NCBI GenBank assembly: GCA_003255025.1
Contig: QANY01013423.1
Location: forward strand, 1,167,779-1,231,778
Length of the DNA stretch: 64,000 bases
Source: Datisca glomerata
Taxonomy: Eukaryota; Streptophyta; Magnoliopsida; Cucurbitales; Datiscaceae
Direction: 5' to 3'
The first letter of the stretch is position 1; each line of letters begins with the position of its first letter. A program made the translations under genes and the position numbers. Under the pieces are notes generated by a model that was not told the origin of the DNA, did no database searches, and worked only from the letters and a program-made list of their open reading frames with translations. Positions 46,401 through 57,549 of the stretch are shown piece after piece.

Positions 46401-49400
46401 CAGAGCAAAGTATACATCAACTAGACGTTTTGCCACTTTTGGTCCATCTCCTCTCTGACTTAGACGAATTTGGCTCAAGAAGTTTACCTACATAAGAATT
46501 AGAAAATCAGGATCAACAAAGGAAAATTGAAGTGTAGTGTATAATGGACACATGTAATCATGCGGCCGTTTCCAAATCAGATCCAGATAGAAGAAAGTAA
46601 AGAAAACAGTCTGGCCTGTATTATAAACGAATAAGACTCATCCCCTGAAGAAAAATTCCACTTTAAGTGGTAGTTGGGCGAATGAAATAGAAGAAAACTT
46701 GAATTTTCAATCCTTCATGCCCTTTCTCACTTTAATAAAATTCGGGTTTTTAAAATCTAGCAAATGCCTTCGGGAAATGAACCATCATAGTAGTGTTACG
46801 ATCAAAATTTGCTAATTTGTTTTAGGCTTAAAAATTCAGAGGATATTTGATTAAAATACAGGATTCAAAAACGAAAGAACTGTTGTGATTAATATTAGAC
46901 CAACGGATAGAGAATGAGATCATAAAAGATTAAAATGAGTGGACATACAGCATGATACTTTGCCCGTAATGCCAAATGAGGCCGGAAAAGAAAGGAATCC
47001 ACCTCGTCAATCACCACAGCCTGCAAAACCAAGCTCTTAAACAGGGTAATTATCTATTCAACTAACACAGGTGCATGAAGATCCCTGCAAATGAAGGCAG
47101 TAATATAGCAAGTATGCTTGGATTTACAGCTGAAACTGTCACTCTCTTTCCAGACCACTTAACGGCAGAGTACTTTGGTCTCTTAAACCCACATGCTGAA
47201 ATATAATGTTTTCCACCACTATACCTCTGGTCATTCTTTTCCTAACTAGACAAAGGAGGTTGCTTTAACTTGTACACACCTAACAGGTTAAAAAAATTTA
47301 GTGCATGGTCAAATCTCTACGTGTTCTAATAACTTCCGTTACAAATTCTAACATGTGATGAAGTTCCAACTTTTTTAACTTCAACTTAAACACGAAGAAA
47401 GAGGTTAAAAGAGAAACTCATAGGATCAGTGCAAGAAAAGACGTGCAGCAAGTGTACCTTCATATTTGGATGGTCAGACAAAAGGTTTGACAAATGAAAG
47501 TCAGCATTGGAAGCACTCTTACTTTCAGGATCTCCCAACTGCAAGTTTAAGATATAAACAAACACTAACAGCAATTCTTCAATAGTTTCATAAAACTATC
47601 AAATAGAGCAAGAAACCCAAAATAGAAAAAAGAACATTCTACTGAACTCACTTTGTTAACAAGTGCCGCCAGCAACCTGCGTTCTTGCTCTGATTTACTC
47701 TTTAGAAGCGAATAGATGGTCTGGAAACAATTGCAGAACACAAGATCGTCTGAGTATTGTATCATAACATCACTTACCATAATAAATATAACTTAGAAAG
47801 CAAATGAAAAAGAATTAGCATTTGATTGCAGGGTGAGATTCGACTTTCAGTGATATAAATATAATAATCTCATGCCTTGGAAACCTAACTAATGTCAATT
47901 CAAACAAAACAGGGACACGATCCCTAGTTTTCCTTAATCTTTCAGAGATATCATCATATCAGTCAACCTATAAATTTTCCGTCCCTATTACAGAATGTTA
48001 CAGGATAATACTAGCCGTTAATTACTTAATTTTATAGATCCTAATTGTATACTAATTAGCTTACTTGTAAGGATCCTAATTATGTAGTTTCCTAAGATAG
48101 TTTTCCTACATTTATATATACATGTGTGCGCGCGCGCGTGTATTCTTCACTGAAAGAATAGAGAATATAATTCTTTTCATCTCAAATAACATGGTATCAG
48201 AACCATAGGCGTGCACATCAAGATTTTTCTCTTTTTCATTCAAAATTAGGGTTTAGTGTTTTCTTCTTAGGGTTCCACCTTGGACATCCCTTTTAGAGTG
48301 ACCCTTTGTTCCCACGCGCCGCCACGAATTTCTGCGTCTCTCCCACGCGCCAACGCGTGACGCCTGCGATCGTCTCTGGCAGCCCTCGTCTGTTTCGCCG
48401 GCGTTTCCCTGCTGCCTTGTGTCGTAGAGGTTTGGGTTCTTCTATTTTCAGGTTTCTTGCGTTTCAGCCCTATTTTTTTGCTGCTGTCTTGTTGGTTCCT
48501 TTTTATTGGTCTTCTCTTCTGTTTCTGCATATTTGGTGTTATGGCTGTAAATAAATCTTCTGTCACGACGGATGTGGTACCTATAATGTCTAAAATCACG
48601 GACCATAAGCTAATGGGTTCGAATTATTTGGATTGGAGTAAGACCGTTCAACTGTATCTACGGGGTATTGACAAAGATACTCATTTGACTGATGATCCTC
48701 CTCAAGGTGATTCGAGGAAGACATGGCTCAGAATGGACGCTCGCTTGTTCCTGCAGATTTGGAATTCTATTGATAGTGAGATAATTGGCTTGATTAATCA
48801 TTGTGAATTTGTTAAAGAACTAATGGATTACTTGGAATTCTTGTACTCTGGAAAAGAGAACCTCTCTCGTATTTAGGAGGTTTGCAAAGCATTTTACTGT
48901 GTGGAAAAACAAGATCAATCTCTTATGAATTATTTTATTGAGTTTAAGAAGACGTATGAGGAGCTTAATATGTTGCTTCCTTTTTTTATCGGTAAAGGTA
49001 ACCATATATAAATCACAAAAGCCCCAAAATGGAATTTACAGCTTTAAGCTAGAAACTGAAAAGCAAAGCATCAGAATCTCCACTCAGGTTTTTTCATAAT
49101 CAAAACCCAATGAACATTCAAAGATCCCCAGGCATAACCCAATGAACATTCAAAGATCTCCAGGCATAACCCAATGAACAGGCATAACCCAATGAACATT
49201 ATGCGGATCTCCAGGCATAACCCAATGAACATTCAAAGATCCCAAAACAGTATACCAAAGCTTTGACGAGAAAGAACAATGAAGAAACATATGAGCATTT
49301 GATTCCTCTTCCTTCCTATACAAAGGACACCTATTAGGCATAGAGAAGCCCCTCCTCTTCAGAACATCCATGGTGAGATTGGCATTCCAGACTATTGTCC

Positions 49401-52400
49401 ACACCAAAAAAGAACATTTAAGGGGAGCCTTAGTCTTCCAGATTTGTCTCCAAGGAAAATATATAAACATTGCTAGCGTTATCATCAATGCTCTGAAAAT
49501 AGGATTTAACCGAAAAAACTCCATTTCAGACTTTCCATCCATTCTAACAAATCTGATAAATCAGCCCCGAACGTGTACGAATATAACTTCTGCATTAGAT
49601 GCATGAGATTACTAACTGGATCCAGCTCCCAATCATTGAACGCTCTTCTGAAGTCGGGTTCCACACCATAGTCCCCTCATTACTCATGAAAAAGTCATTA
49701 ACCCTAGACTCTTTGATGTGAAGGTTCAGCAACACCAACGAGAGCAAATGGCCATCATGAGTTTCTTGGCTGGCCTTCCCTCTGACTTTGAGACTGCTAA
49801 GTCTCAAATTCTTTATGATTCTGAGATCTCCTCTTTACAAGACGTATTTAGTCGAGTACTCCGTACAGAAGGTACCCCTCTTATTCAACTCAGTGGTGCT
49901 TTGGTAAGTCGAAATAACAATTATGCGTCGGGGAAACAAAGGAGGTGGCTCATACGGGCTTGAAACTCGAACACAGGAATCTGACGGCATTATGTGTCGA
50001 TACTGTCATAAGCCAGGATATACAAAGTGAGTGTAGAAAGCTTCAGTTCAAAAATCAAAAACCTCACTCGGCACATATTGCATTCACTAATGACGTCCCT
50101 GAGAAATCGGTTCTTATTTCTGCCGGTGAATTTGACAACTTCTCACAGTATCAAGAATCACTAAAGCATTCATCTCCCGCTGTCACTGCTATTGTCGATT
50201 CATGTAAACCAAATACGTGTCTTCTTTCCTCATCCTCCAAATGGGTCATTGATTCTGGTGCCACAGATCATATGACAGGTAATTCTGGTCTATTCTCTAC
50301 TTTTCAGTCACACTTCCACCTCTACTGTTACTTTGGCTGATCGGACACCATCTTGTGTTCGTGGGTCAGGCACGATTACCCATACCCCTCAACTTCCTCT
50401 ATCATCAGTCTTACATTTACCGAATTTATCTTTTAATTAGATCTCTGTAAGCCAGCTCACTCGCAATCTTAATTGTTGCATCTCATTTTTTCCTAATCAT
50501 TGCTTATTTCAGGATCTTATGACGAAGAAGATTATTGGTAAAGGACATGAGTCTGAAGGCCTCTACATTCTTGACACACCAATACCAAAATTTGTCACTT
50601 GCACTGGTGTCATTTCTCCTTTCGAGACGCAATATCGGTTGGGTCATCCATCTCTCCCTTTGCTTAAGAAACTTTGTATATAGTTTAGTAAGGTGTCTTC
50701 ATTAGATTGTGAGTCGTGTCAGTTTGCAAAATATCATCGTCTTAGTTCAAGTCCAAGAGTCAATAAACGTGCTAGTATTCCTTTTAAGTTGGTCCATTCT
50801 GATGTTTGGGGTCATTGTCCTATTTTGTCTAAACCTGGAGTTAAGTATTTTGTTACCTTTGTAAATGATTATTCTCGTGTAACTTGGTTATATTTAATGA
50901 AAAGTCATTCTGAGTTGTTTTCTATTTTTTGTGCGTTTTGTGTTGAGATTAAAACTCAATTTAATGCTTCAATCCATATTTTGTAAAGTGATAATGCCAA
51001 GCAATACATGTCTGCTTTATTTCAATCTTATATAATTAAGAATGACATGCTTCATGAAACTTCTTGTGTTGATACTCCATCCCAAAATGGAGTGGGAGAA
51101 CGTGAGAACAGACATCTTCTTGAAACTGCACGAGCCCTCTTATTTCAAATGAATGTTCCTAAAACTTTTTGGGCTGATGCAGTTTCTACCACATGCTTTC
51201 TCATTAATCGTATGTCATCATCTGTTCTTCATGGTGAGATCCCTTACAAAATCTTTTTTCCCAATAAATCATTGATTCCTGTCGACCCTAGGATATTTGG
51301 TAGCACTTGTTTTGTTCGGGATGTTCGTCTGCATGTCACTAAGTTAGATCCCAAGTCTTTGAAGTGTATCTTCCTTGGTCATTCTCGTCTTCAGAAAGGT
51401 TATAGGTGTTACTGTCCCAGTCTTAACAAATATCTTGTCTCAATTGATGTTACCTTCATGGAAGACATTCCTTACTTTCCGTCTTCTACTCTTCTCGCTC
51501 ATCAGGGGGAGGAGGATTTGTTGGTTTATACCATCGTATCCTCTAAACCTGTCTCGGAGTCAGTTCCAATCAAGCTTTTTCTTACTCAAGTCTACTCCAT
51601 GCGTAAACCTCCTGATTCATGTCCTGCACCAACTCCTTTGTCATCAAATCCAGTCTCAAGCGATGATATTCCTATTGCGTTACGCAAAGGTAAACGCCAG
51701 TGTACTTATCCTATTTCTTCTGTTGTTTCTTATAACTGCTTGTCATCTTCCTCTTGTTCTTTTATTGCATCCCTTGATTCTCTCTCTATCCCTAAAACTG
51801 TTTACGAAGCCATCTCTCATCCTGGTTGGCATCATGCAATGATAGAGGAAATGAATGCTTTTAGATGACAATGGTACTTGGAACTTGGTCGATTTACCTT
51901 CAGGGAAACGGGCTATTGGATGCAAGTGGGTGTTCACCGTTAAAATCAATCTGGATGGGTCAGTTGCTCGATTGAAAGCTCGTCTTGTCGCTAAGGGATA
52001 TGCTCACACCTATGGAGTGGACCATTCTGACACGTTTTCTCCTGTTGCTAAATTGACATCTGTTCGGTTGTTTATTTCTTTGGCAACTACTCATCATTGG
52101 CCTTTGCATCAACTGGACATCAAGAATGCTTTTCTTCATGGTGACCTTTAGGAGGAGGTGTGTATGGAGCAACCTCCTGGTTTTGTTGCTCAAGGGCAGT
52201 CTAGGCGAGTTTGTCGTCTTCGAAAATCTCTGTATGGTTTGAAACAGAGTCTTTGTGCTTAATTTGGGAAATTTAGTCAGGCTGTTGAAACGTTTGGCAT
52301 GATGAAGAGCAAATCTGACCATTCTGTGTTCTACAAACAATCGGAAGCTGGTATCATTCTTTTAGTTGTGTATGTGGATGATATTGTAATTACTGGAAGT

Positions 52401-55400
52401 GATACTACAGGAATCTCATCTCTTAAGTCTTTCCTTCATACTCAGTTTAACACAAAGGACTTAGGGATGCTAAAGTATTTCTTGGGTGTTGAAGTCACAA
52501 GGAGTAAAAAGGGTATCTTTTTTATCTCTTTGAAAATATGTTCTTGACTTATTAACTGAGACACGAAAATTGGGGGCAAAGCCTTGTAGTACTCCAATGT
52601 AGGGATCCTAATTTGTAGTTTCTTAAGATAGTTTTCCTAGCTTTATATATATGTGTGTGTACTCTTCACTGAATGATAGAGAATATAATTCTTTTCATCT
52701 CAAATAACAGTCCCCAACTCAAATCGCTCTCTAGATAAATTCTAGAAAGCATAAAAACCATGTGTCCAAGTCCAAGTCACAGAACATAAAGTTGATTGCC
52801 ATAAACACTCTAAGGATAACATCTTAAAGCAATTTAGGTTTGCAATAAGCAGGGATAGATAAGTCATGACCAAGGGTCCTGCTATCAAGTGTTCTACGAG
52901 AACTCTTGAGGAACCTATATTTTTTTATAAGAAACAAAATGTATTAAAAGATAAAAGTAATTACAAAGTTCGGCAGATGAGCAATCCAACCGAAACCAAA
53001 AAACCTCCCAAGACACAAGTCAATCTTTACAAACAACTAACCAATCTGCGTTAATCCTTGAGGAACCTATATTACTCACCTTAAAAAAAGTTACACGTCA
53101 TTAATATTGGTTGCAAGTTGCATGTGTCCGTGCACGTAAAAAAGGAAAAAAAATGGATCATCTACTTTTAGCTTGCATTATGCTTGACTGATGCCCTTTC
53201 GCCAACCATTAGCAACTACCAAAATGTAAAGAATTTACTAGGAGACTGACCTTCAAGGCCTTGGTTTTTAGCACTGGTAGTGCATCTCTTGATGCTTCCT
53301 CAAGTGCTGAGATAAATCTTTCATACCTGGTATTTTTATATATGAAAGAATAAGGTTTACTAGACATATAATACCTAGTATTAGTTCAATACTGAAAATG
53401 CTATACAATTAATAATGGGAAAACAATTCTGAAAGCGAAGTCTACTTCACCCACATGGCAAATACATAATGTATGGACCCACAAAGATGACTTCTCCATC
53501 TGTAAGGACCCACAAAAATGACTTCTCCACATAACTTATATAAAGCATGTAGTATTTGTATTTACTGAAGAACATATATATTTGTTGCAATCGAGTCGAT
53601 CAAGAACAATTACAACGAAACTTAAGACATAAGATAACCTGAGATGCCAATAGAAATAAAGAATTTACCAAAAGTTGAGTATCTACTATCTATAATTTTT
53701 TGATAGACAAGACATGGAAGGGTTAAATTTGGCAAACAATAGACAACTGTCCTAATATTTTGCAGATACTATCATGAGAGAAGTACATTAAAAATGATTT
53801 TCAGAGCAAATAATACTTCATCATTAATTCCAAAAGAACTCCCACAAGACAGCTCTTGTTATTCTTATAGCCTAATAGGACTATTTCTTCAGGTCATCGA
53901 TACTATATTACAACTTTATACCCTCATGTGAAAAATGTTACTTAACCCCTTCATCAGTAACATACAAGTATATGTCGTTTGATCACAATCTTTGAGATAT
54001 TCTCAAAAGCATAAGTACACCAAAAAGCATCCCAGACATATTCAAAGATCATTAAAAGGCTAGTATGACGTTATAAATTAGCAAATGAAACAGTCAAACA
54101 CAAGTTGGAGAAAAAGGAAAAAGAGAAATAGCAATACCTCTTCTTCAAACATTCCTCCCAATACCAGAAAAGTAGAAGGGAGTATCCATCTTTGTTCTCA
54201 GGAAGAAGATCTAGTGGTCGCTGTAGTAGATTCTTCAGCTTACGATCAGGTAGCAAACTGGTAAGCCATAATAGAAGTTAACGATAAGTTTGAAGGAAAC
54301 AAAAGCATGCAACTCACAAACACGTACGTGGGTATAGGAAGTCACACTGCCAATATTTATTAAGTTCTAAATATCCTTGAAATTCTTCCATTTCAAATTA
54401 GATTCGCGCCAGGGGTAGTGTAATGAATTTATTGGGTTATCAAATGATACATAGTGCGATAGAGTCGAAACAAGAAATTACAATAAAAAGGAATAAGAAT
54501 AGATACCACGTAAACAGGTAAGACTTATCAATGGACTGTCTATATACTCTCTTTTTCCATCTAATTGGTTAATTTTAGGATAAGAAGATGGTTAGAAATC
54601 CTTTGTTTTTTAAATCCAATCGGTCTTTCGATTTTGGAAAAAAAATCTCTTTATCAATATACTGCTTCTTCGACATATTCATCTCTACCCCATAATGTAG
54701 AATAACTAATAGTTAGTCCAAAACGTTTCTGGTGGAAGATGGAGCAAAAGCAGTGTAAAGCAAATGACTCAAAGCTGAGACTGAGTAAACTTCCTTGTCA
54801 GAATTGCATCATTTCAGATCATACACCATTTGACATTTCATTTCAACATCGATTTCCAGCATTAGGTTGATTTCAAATAAAGAAAGTAAACTAAATATGA
54901 TTCTCAAAATAATTAAGCCTGCCCATTAGGAGACTAGCAAACACATAGAAAGCAAGAGATAAGATTACAAATGCACACCTTGTAACAAATAATTCCTTCA
55001 GTGCTTCAAAACCTGTCAACGCATGGCGCTTTCCCACTTTTGATGTCACCATTCCTTTAGAAAAGCAAGTTAAAAGTAAAACTCATTATTTCATCAAGAT
55101 TTTTTTTTGACAGGGGCTCAAAACATGGGTTTGAACCCCTGATCTTGAGGTTGAAAACCTCTTGTATAACCATCTAACCTGAAATGCTTGGTCATTACTT
55201 CATCAGAATTGGAGTACTTGGGGGAAATCTAGTCTTAATGCAATTCTAATTTATTATAATCCGTTAACACCAACTCCCAAATTGTATCACTGTCTGGACT
55301 CTGCACGGTATAAATGTATATGCCAAGGTCAAATTATGTCTATATTTTAGCTAAAATGTCTATGAATAGACTGTCTAGCCATCTGTGGTGAAAGGATTTA

Positions 55401-56468
55401 CGGCCATATTGATGCAGAAGGATGAATCACCCCCATTCAACACCTAACCAGAGAGAATTGCATACAGCAGCCTTCAACAATGAACCTGTTTTGCTTATCT
55501 GATTATCACATTCTTTTGACGCAACTGAGTCAATACAAAAAAGGCCTATACCCAAATACGCTCCTACTTAGAAACGCTCAACCACCTGTATAATTGTTAA
55601 CAACGTGAATATCCACGCCGGAGATGAAATGTGAAACCTTTTAAAAAGATCAAGTGATACTTCTTAAGGATCACGTTGTTAGAAAATAAATATAAAATTT
55701 TCCATTACACGAACTGGTATTGTATTTGATGCTTAAATTTGCAAACTCAAAAAACAGTACTGAAAATGTGTACTTCAAATTTATATTGCGGTAAAAAGAA
55801 ATACCTAACAACCCGTCTAGTGACCTCAAATTGGCCATTGGATTATCCCCCACCATAACTGAAAATGCAGAGACCTTATCCGCCGCAGTCCCTGACCTCT
55901 GCGTGGTAACCAACATCTTGATGTCGCCACTCTGGCCCCTAGAAGATTCATAATCCCGTGTAAACTGCGCCATCAACCTCTCCCCAAGCTCCTTCTTCTT
56001 CTCCAACGTTCTCTTCCACTCCTCCACATTCTTCACCTCCAACCTCTTCCCATCTCCCATCACTTTCGTTTCCAGTTCTGCAGCGTCAACATACCAAACA
56101 CCCACTGCACTGGCCTTAATTAGAGGAAGCTTCGGTAAGTTCTTAAACTTGTCAAACCACTTTGGCTTATCATTGCTATCGTCAAGAGATAGAACAGGGG
56201 GCTTAGGCCTGGGTTTTTCTTGGGTACCTATATTCTGCGTCTTTGAATTCTGGTTTTTGGAGGGTTTCTTCTCTAGAGCTTGGTTAGGCATCGTTAGGGG
56301 CTTATTGGCCTTGAGAGGACCGCTTTTGCGAAAATCGGCATCATTGAATCCTAAAGAAGGAGCAGGCGAAGACAGTCCGAGCAAGGAAGCAAAGGAAGCT
56401 ATGTCAGACTTGAGAAGCTCTACGTCGTCTGGCTTGTTCGAGGCTTTTTTCGTTTTGGAACCCGCCAT
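42812..56468 (-). CDS. SWA2: NOC1 / CCAAT-binding factor-type nucleolar protein (SLOW WALKER 2-like), 16 exons
   Basis: A ribosome-biogenesis protein of the CBF/Mak21/Noc1 family. Relatives act in the nucleolus with Noc2 in maturing and exporting pre-60S particles; SWA2 of Arabidopsis is needed for female gametophyte growth. My exon model (minus strand): 56468-55805, 55054-54979, 54257-54138, 53326-53251, 47720-47652, 47538-47458, 47020-46949, 46487-46395, 46139-45984, 45814-45731, 45599-45456, 45211-45122, 44999-44917, 44819-44460, 43777-43555, 43450-42812. It totals 3,030 nt (1,009 residues plus stop), and the phase agrees at every junction. Residues 1-221 are the N-terminal part; 313-420 hold [16 protein letters not shown] and [14 protein letters not shown]; about 470-750 is the CBF/Mak21 domain ([38 protein letters not shown]). 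Residues 603-722 and 798-1009 are acidic, ending in a basic [12 protein letters not shown] tail. Introns after exons 11 and 12 use GC donors. Intron 4 is swollen to 5.5 kb by retrotransposons. Confidence 0.92.
44011..44350 (+). mobile_element. 5'-truncated LINE insertion in intron 14
   Basis: About 316 bp (44,023-44,338) lies between two copies of ATATTATTCCTC (44,011-44,022 and 44,339-44,350). It encodes an RNase H-like end ([20 protein letters not shown], 44,090-44,150), then a 3' tail ending GTTTCGTTAAAAAAAA. A 12-bp duplication, an A-tail and 5' truncation are typical of LINE insertion by target-primed reverse transcription. It lies opposite to the gene, in the intron between exons 14 and 15. 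Confidence 0.85.
45120..45122 (-). other. GC splice donor, intron 12
   Basis: Exon 12 ends ...ATATTGCAG followed by GCAAGT, the strongest form of a GC donor (AG/GCAAGT). Exon 13 begins GTTGCCCTTCAG after AAACAG at 45,000-45,001. Phase and family wording ([25 protein letters not shown]) support the join. Confidence 0.85.
45454..45456 (-). other. GC splice donor, intron 11
   Basis: Exon 11 ends ...TCTTCAAAG followed by GCAACG. The protein (PSAMNSSK then [10 protein letters not shown]) and phase require this join, and no GT lies at the boundary. The acceptor is CTTTGCAG at 45,212. Confidence 0.75.
47986..48191 (+). repeat. 5' LTR of copia element 4
   Basis: 206 bp, with a TATATATACATG region and a short GTGTGCGCGCGCGCGTGT microsatellite (48,123-48,141) absent from the 3' copy, which has TATATATGTGTGTGTAC instead. 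Matches 52,599-52,709 over its last 126 bp. Confidence 0.88.
48995..49715 (-). mobile_element. LINE fragment nested in copia gag, antisense
   Basis: The minus frame 49,542-49,150 encodes [20 protein letters not shown], then [31 protein letters not shown], the zinc-binding region found after the RT in plant LINEs (C..C......H...C). Its left edge has a short T-run, as expected for the A-tail of a minus-strand insertion. Copia gag text continues on both sides. A target duplication could not be defined. Confidence 0.8.
49100..49250. repeat. 32-33 bp tandem repeat in the LINE fragment
   Basis: About four copies, some partial, of CCCAATGAACATTCAAAGAT followed by CCCCAGGCATAA. On the minus strand this becomes the repeated peptide HWVMPGD at the end of the LINE frame. 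Confidence 0.85.
50231..50690 (+). pseudogene. copia element 4 protease and GAG-pre-integrase
   Basis: [21 protein letters not shown] (50,236-50,298) is the copia protease with intact D-S-G. A frameshift near 50,310 follows, then [32 protein letters not shown] and [13 protein letters not shown] (HxxLGHP), the zinc-binding entry to integrase, with stops. Confidence 0.82.
50691..51868 (+). pseudogene. copia element 4 integrase
   Basis: [12 protein letters not shown] (zinc ligands), [13 protein letters not shown] (first catalytic D), SDNAKQYMS after a stop at 50,984 (second D), and [21 protein letters not shown] (catalytic E). The frame 51,008-51,868 then runs through the C-terminal [20 protein letters not shown] region to the linker before the RT. 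Only one stop breaks the integrase core, so this copy is fairly young or slowly decayed. Confidence 0.88.
51855..52560 (+). pseudogene. copia element 4 reverse transcriptase, RNase H deleted
   Basis: [78 protein letters not shown] and [11 protein letters not shown] give the complete RT signature with the YVDD catalytic box. Stops occur at 52,149 and 52,261. After [17 protein letters not shown] the frame breaks, and the words [16 protein letters not shown] are followed at once by the 3' LTR remnant. The whole RNase H and the first part of the 3' LTR were therefore lost in one deletion. Confidence 0.88.
52905..53072 (-). mobile_element. Short LINE 3'-end insertion with 16-bp duplication, intron 4
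   Basis: CTTGAGGAACCTATAT occurs at 52,905-52,920 and at 53,057-53,072. The 136 bp between begin with a T-run and, read on the minus strand, end in ...ACATTTTGTTTCTTATAAAAAAA, the A-tailed end of a heavily 5'-truncated non-LTR element. It is oriented like the host gene. Confidence 0.88.
55084..55205 (-). mobile_element. tRNA-derived SINE in intron 1
   Basis: About 96 bp (55,097-55,192) lie between CATTATTTCATCA (55,084-55,096) and CATTACTTCATCA (55,193-55,205). Read on the minus strand it contains GGTTAGATGGTTATAC (A-box-like), then AGGGGTTCAAACCC (B box), and ends in AAAAAAAA. This is the layout of a small tRNA-derived SINE copied by LINE machinery. Confidence 0.75.
55805..56468 (-). CDS. 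SWA2: First exon of the NOC1-type gene
   Basis: Encodes residues 1-221 plus one base: [66 protein letters not shown] and a charged [33 protein letters not shown] helix (split here for length), ending SLDGLLG. It starts at the first ATG of the open frame; a CGCCATTGTTGCAGG context on plus marks the start. The donor is GTATTT at 55,804. Its start, facing right, shares the 6.6-kb gap with the RPSA gene. Confidence 0.9.
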
Positions 56469-57258
56469 TGTTGCAGGTTGAGTTCACGGTAAGCGGGAGG
56501 TTTTGCGCAGCGAGACGGGTTTTCAAGAAAGAAGTGGGTTACTTTCAGATCAATGACCTGCATAAACCAACTAAATACCTTGTGGACTGGATTTATCAAT
56601 TCGGCCCAATTTACTTGAGAAAGTTAAATTTTAAATCCTTATTTTAGTAACTAATGCTATTAAACCTTACCATATTATATGTTTATTAATGTTTTGTTAT
56701 ATAACGATCAAGATTTTTTTTAATTCAATGGAATAACATAAACAAGAAAAAATTATAGATCAAGTATTTTCATACATACAATATATTTTCGTACATATGA
56801 ATCATTATTGTCTCGCATCATTTGGTTTAAGTAAATATTTTTTCGTTGCCATCGAAACACCTCATGAAAGCGTAAGATTTAATTGTCCGTGAGAAAATGT
56901 GTATTGAAGAAGACTGATGCGAACATGAGGAGTTGTTTGTCCTTAAGCTTTATTAATTATCATTACAAAACAGAGATGCGCAGGAAATTGTTTCCTCTTA
57001 AAGTTGAATGGGAAATCTTCATAGGTCGCCAAACTCAATGGAATTCTTGGAATGAAAATATATTTTTCAATATGTTGTCCAATGATATTTTTGCATGCAT
57101 TAGATTCTTCCTGAAGTCATAACATACCAGTCGAGTTCCATCGAACCATCAGTGATTCTATGTGTAATTTCTAAAAAATTGGCCATTTTTTGTAAACAAA
57201 AAGATTAGCGGTCATTTACTTAACTCAACCCTTAAAACCTATATTTTTCTGCCAATTT
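56469..57258. other. 5' flank of the NOC1-type gene
   Basis: The first about 110 bp should hold the 5' leader and core promoter of the minus-strand gene, but no clear TATA box was seen. The remainder is AT-rich with no recognisable gene. Confidence 0.5.
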
Positions 57259-57480
57259 TCATTTTTTCTTCAAGACTGATATGTGTGGAGAAACGGCATT
57301 TGGTATCAATGAATTGAGAAGCTCTTGTTGATAATAGTTATTCGCATCATCAACGACTTCATCGAAACTAATAAACTCCATTATATCTCCAAAAAATAAT
57401 CGGATTATTGTTTCGTTCAGGTGATCCACATATTCATTAGTGGTCGACAGAATTGCACGTTGCGTCATATATTCAACTGA
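57259..57480 (-). pseudogene. Helitron / PIF1-like helicase fragment
   Basis: The minus strand reads QRAILSTTNEYVDHLNETII, FGDIMEFISFDEV, NNYYQQELLNSLIPNAVSPH. This is the wording of the C-terminal helicase part of plant Helitron/PIF1-like proteins (RAIL..TN..V..LN..I...PGE...Y.S.D...D....YP.EFLN...P.G.P.H). Only about 70 residues remain, and neither the Rep part nor the CTRR end was found nearby. Confidence 0.75.
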
Positions 57481-57549
57481 GTATACATTGTCTGTTAGTT
57501 TTGAAAAAAAATGAATTAATAAGCATGAGTTCACCAGTATCTGGATCAT

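Larger units (their letters stand above)
48541..50230 (+). pseudogene. copia element 4 gag and zinc knuckle (interrupted)
   Basis: Gag starts at 48,541 ([20 protein letters not shown], then [19 protein letters not shown], then [20 protein letters not shown]). A stop at 48,874 breaks it. After an antisense LINE insertion (about 48,995-49,715) it resumes at [28 protein letters not shown] (49,720-49,803), then [17 protein letters not shown] (about 49,985-50,040), a CCHC knuckle whose histidine is changed to tyrosine and which is followed by a stop. Confidence 0.85.
47986..52709 (+). mobile_element. Ty1/copia element 4 in intron 4 of the NOC1-type gene
   Basis: A plus-strand copia flanked by GTCCC (47,981-47,985 and 52,710-52,714). 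The 5' LTR (47,986-48,191, 206 bp) begins TATTACAG (likely from TGTTACAG) and ends AATAACA. It is followed at once by the primer site TGGTATCAGAACC. The 3' LTR (52,599-52,709) keeps only its last 111 bp. The coding order is gag, protease, integrase, RT; RNase H is missing, and the RT frame leads within about 50 bp into the remnant LTR. The element is antisense to the host gene, so its own signals read the other way during host transcription. Confidence 0.9.

Noticed and set aside
55100..55190. A functional tRNA gene
   Set aside because: It has A- and B-box-like words but no cloverleaf closing stem, carries an A-tail and is bracketed by a target duplication, so it is a SINE.
56149..56481. Plus-strand frame of 110 residues opposite exon 1
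   Set aside because: Antisense of the first exon; no splice or family support.
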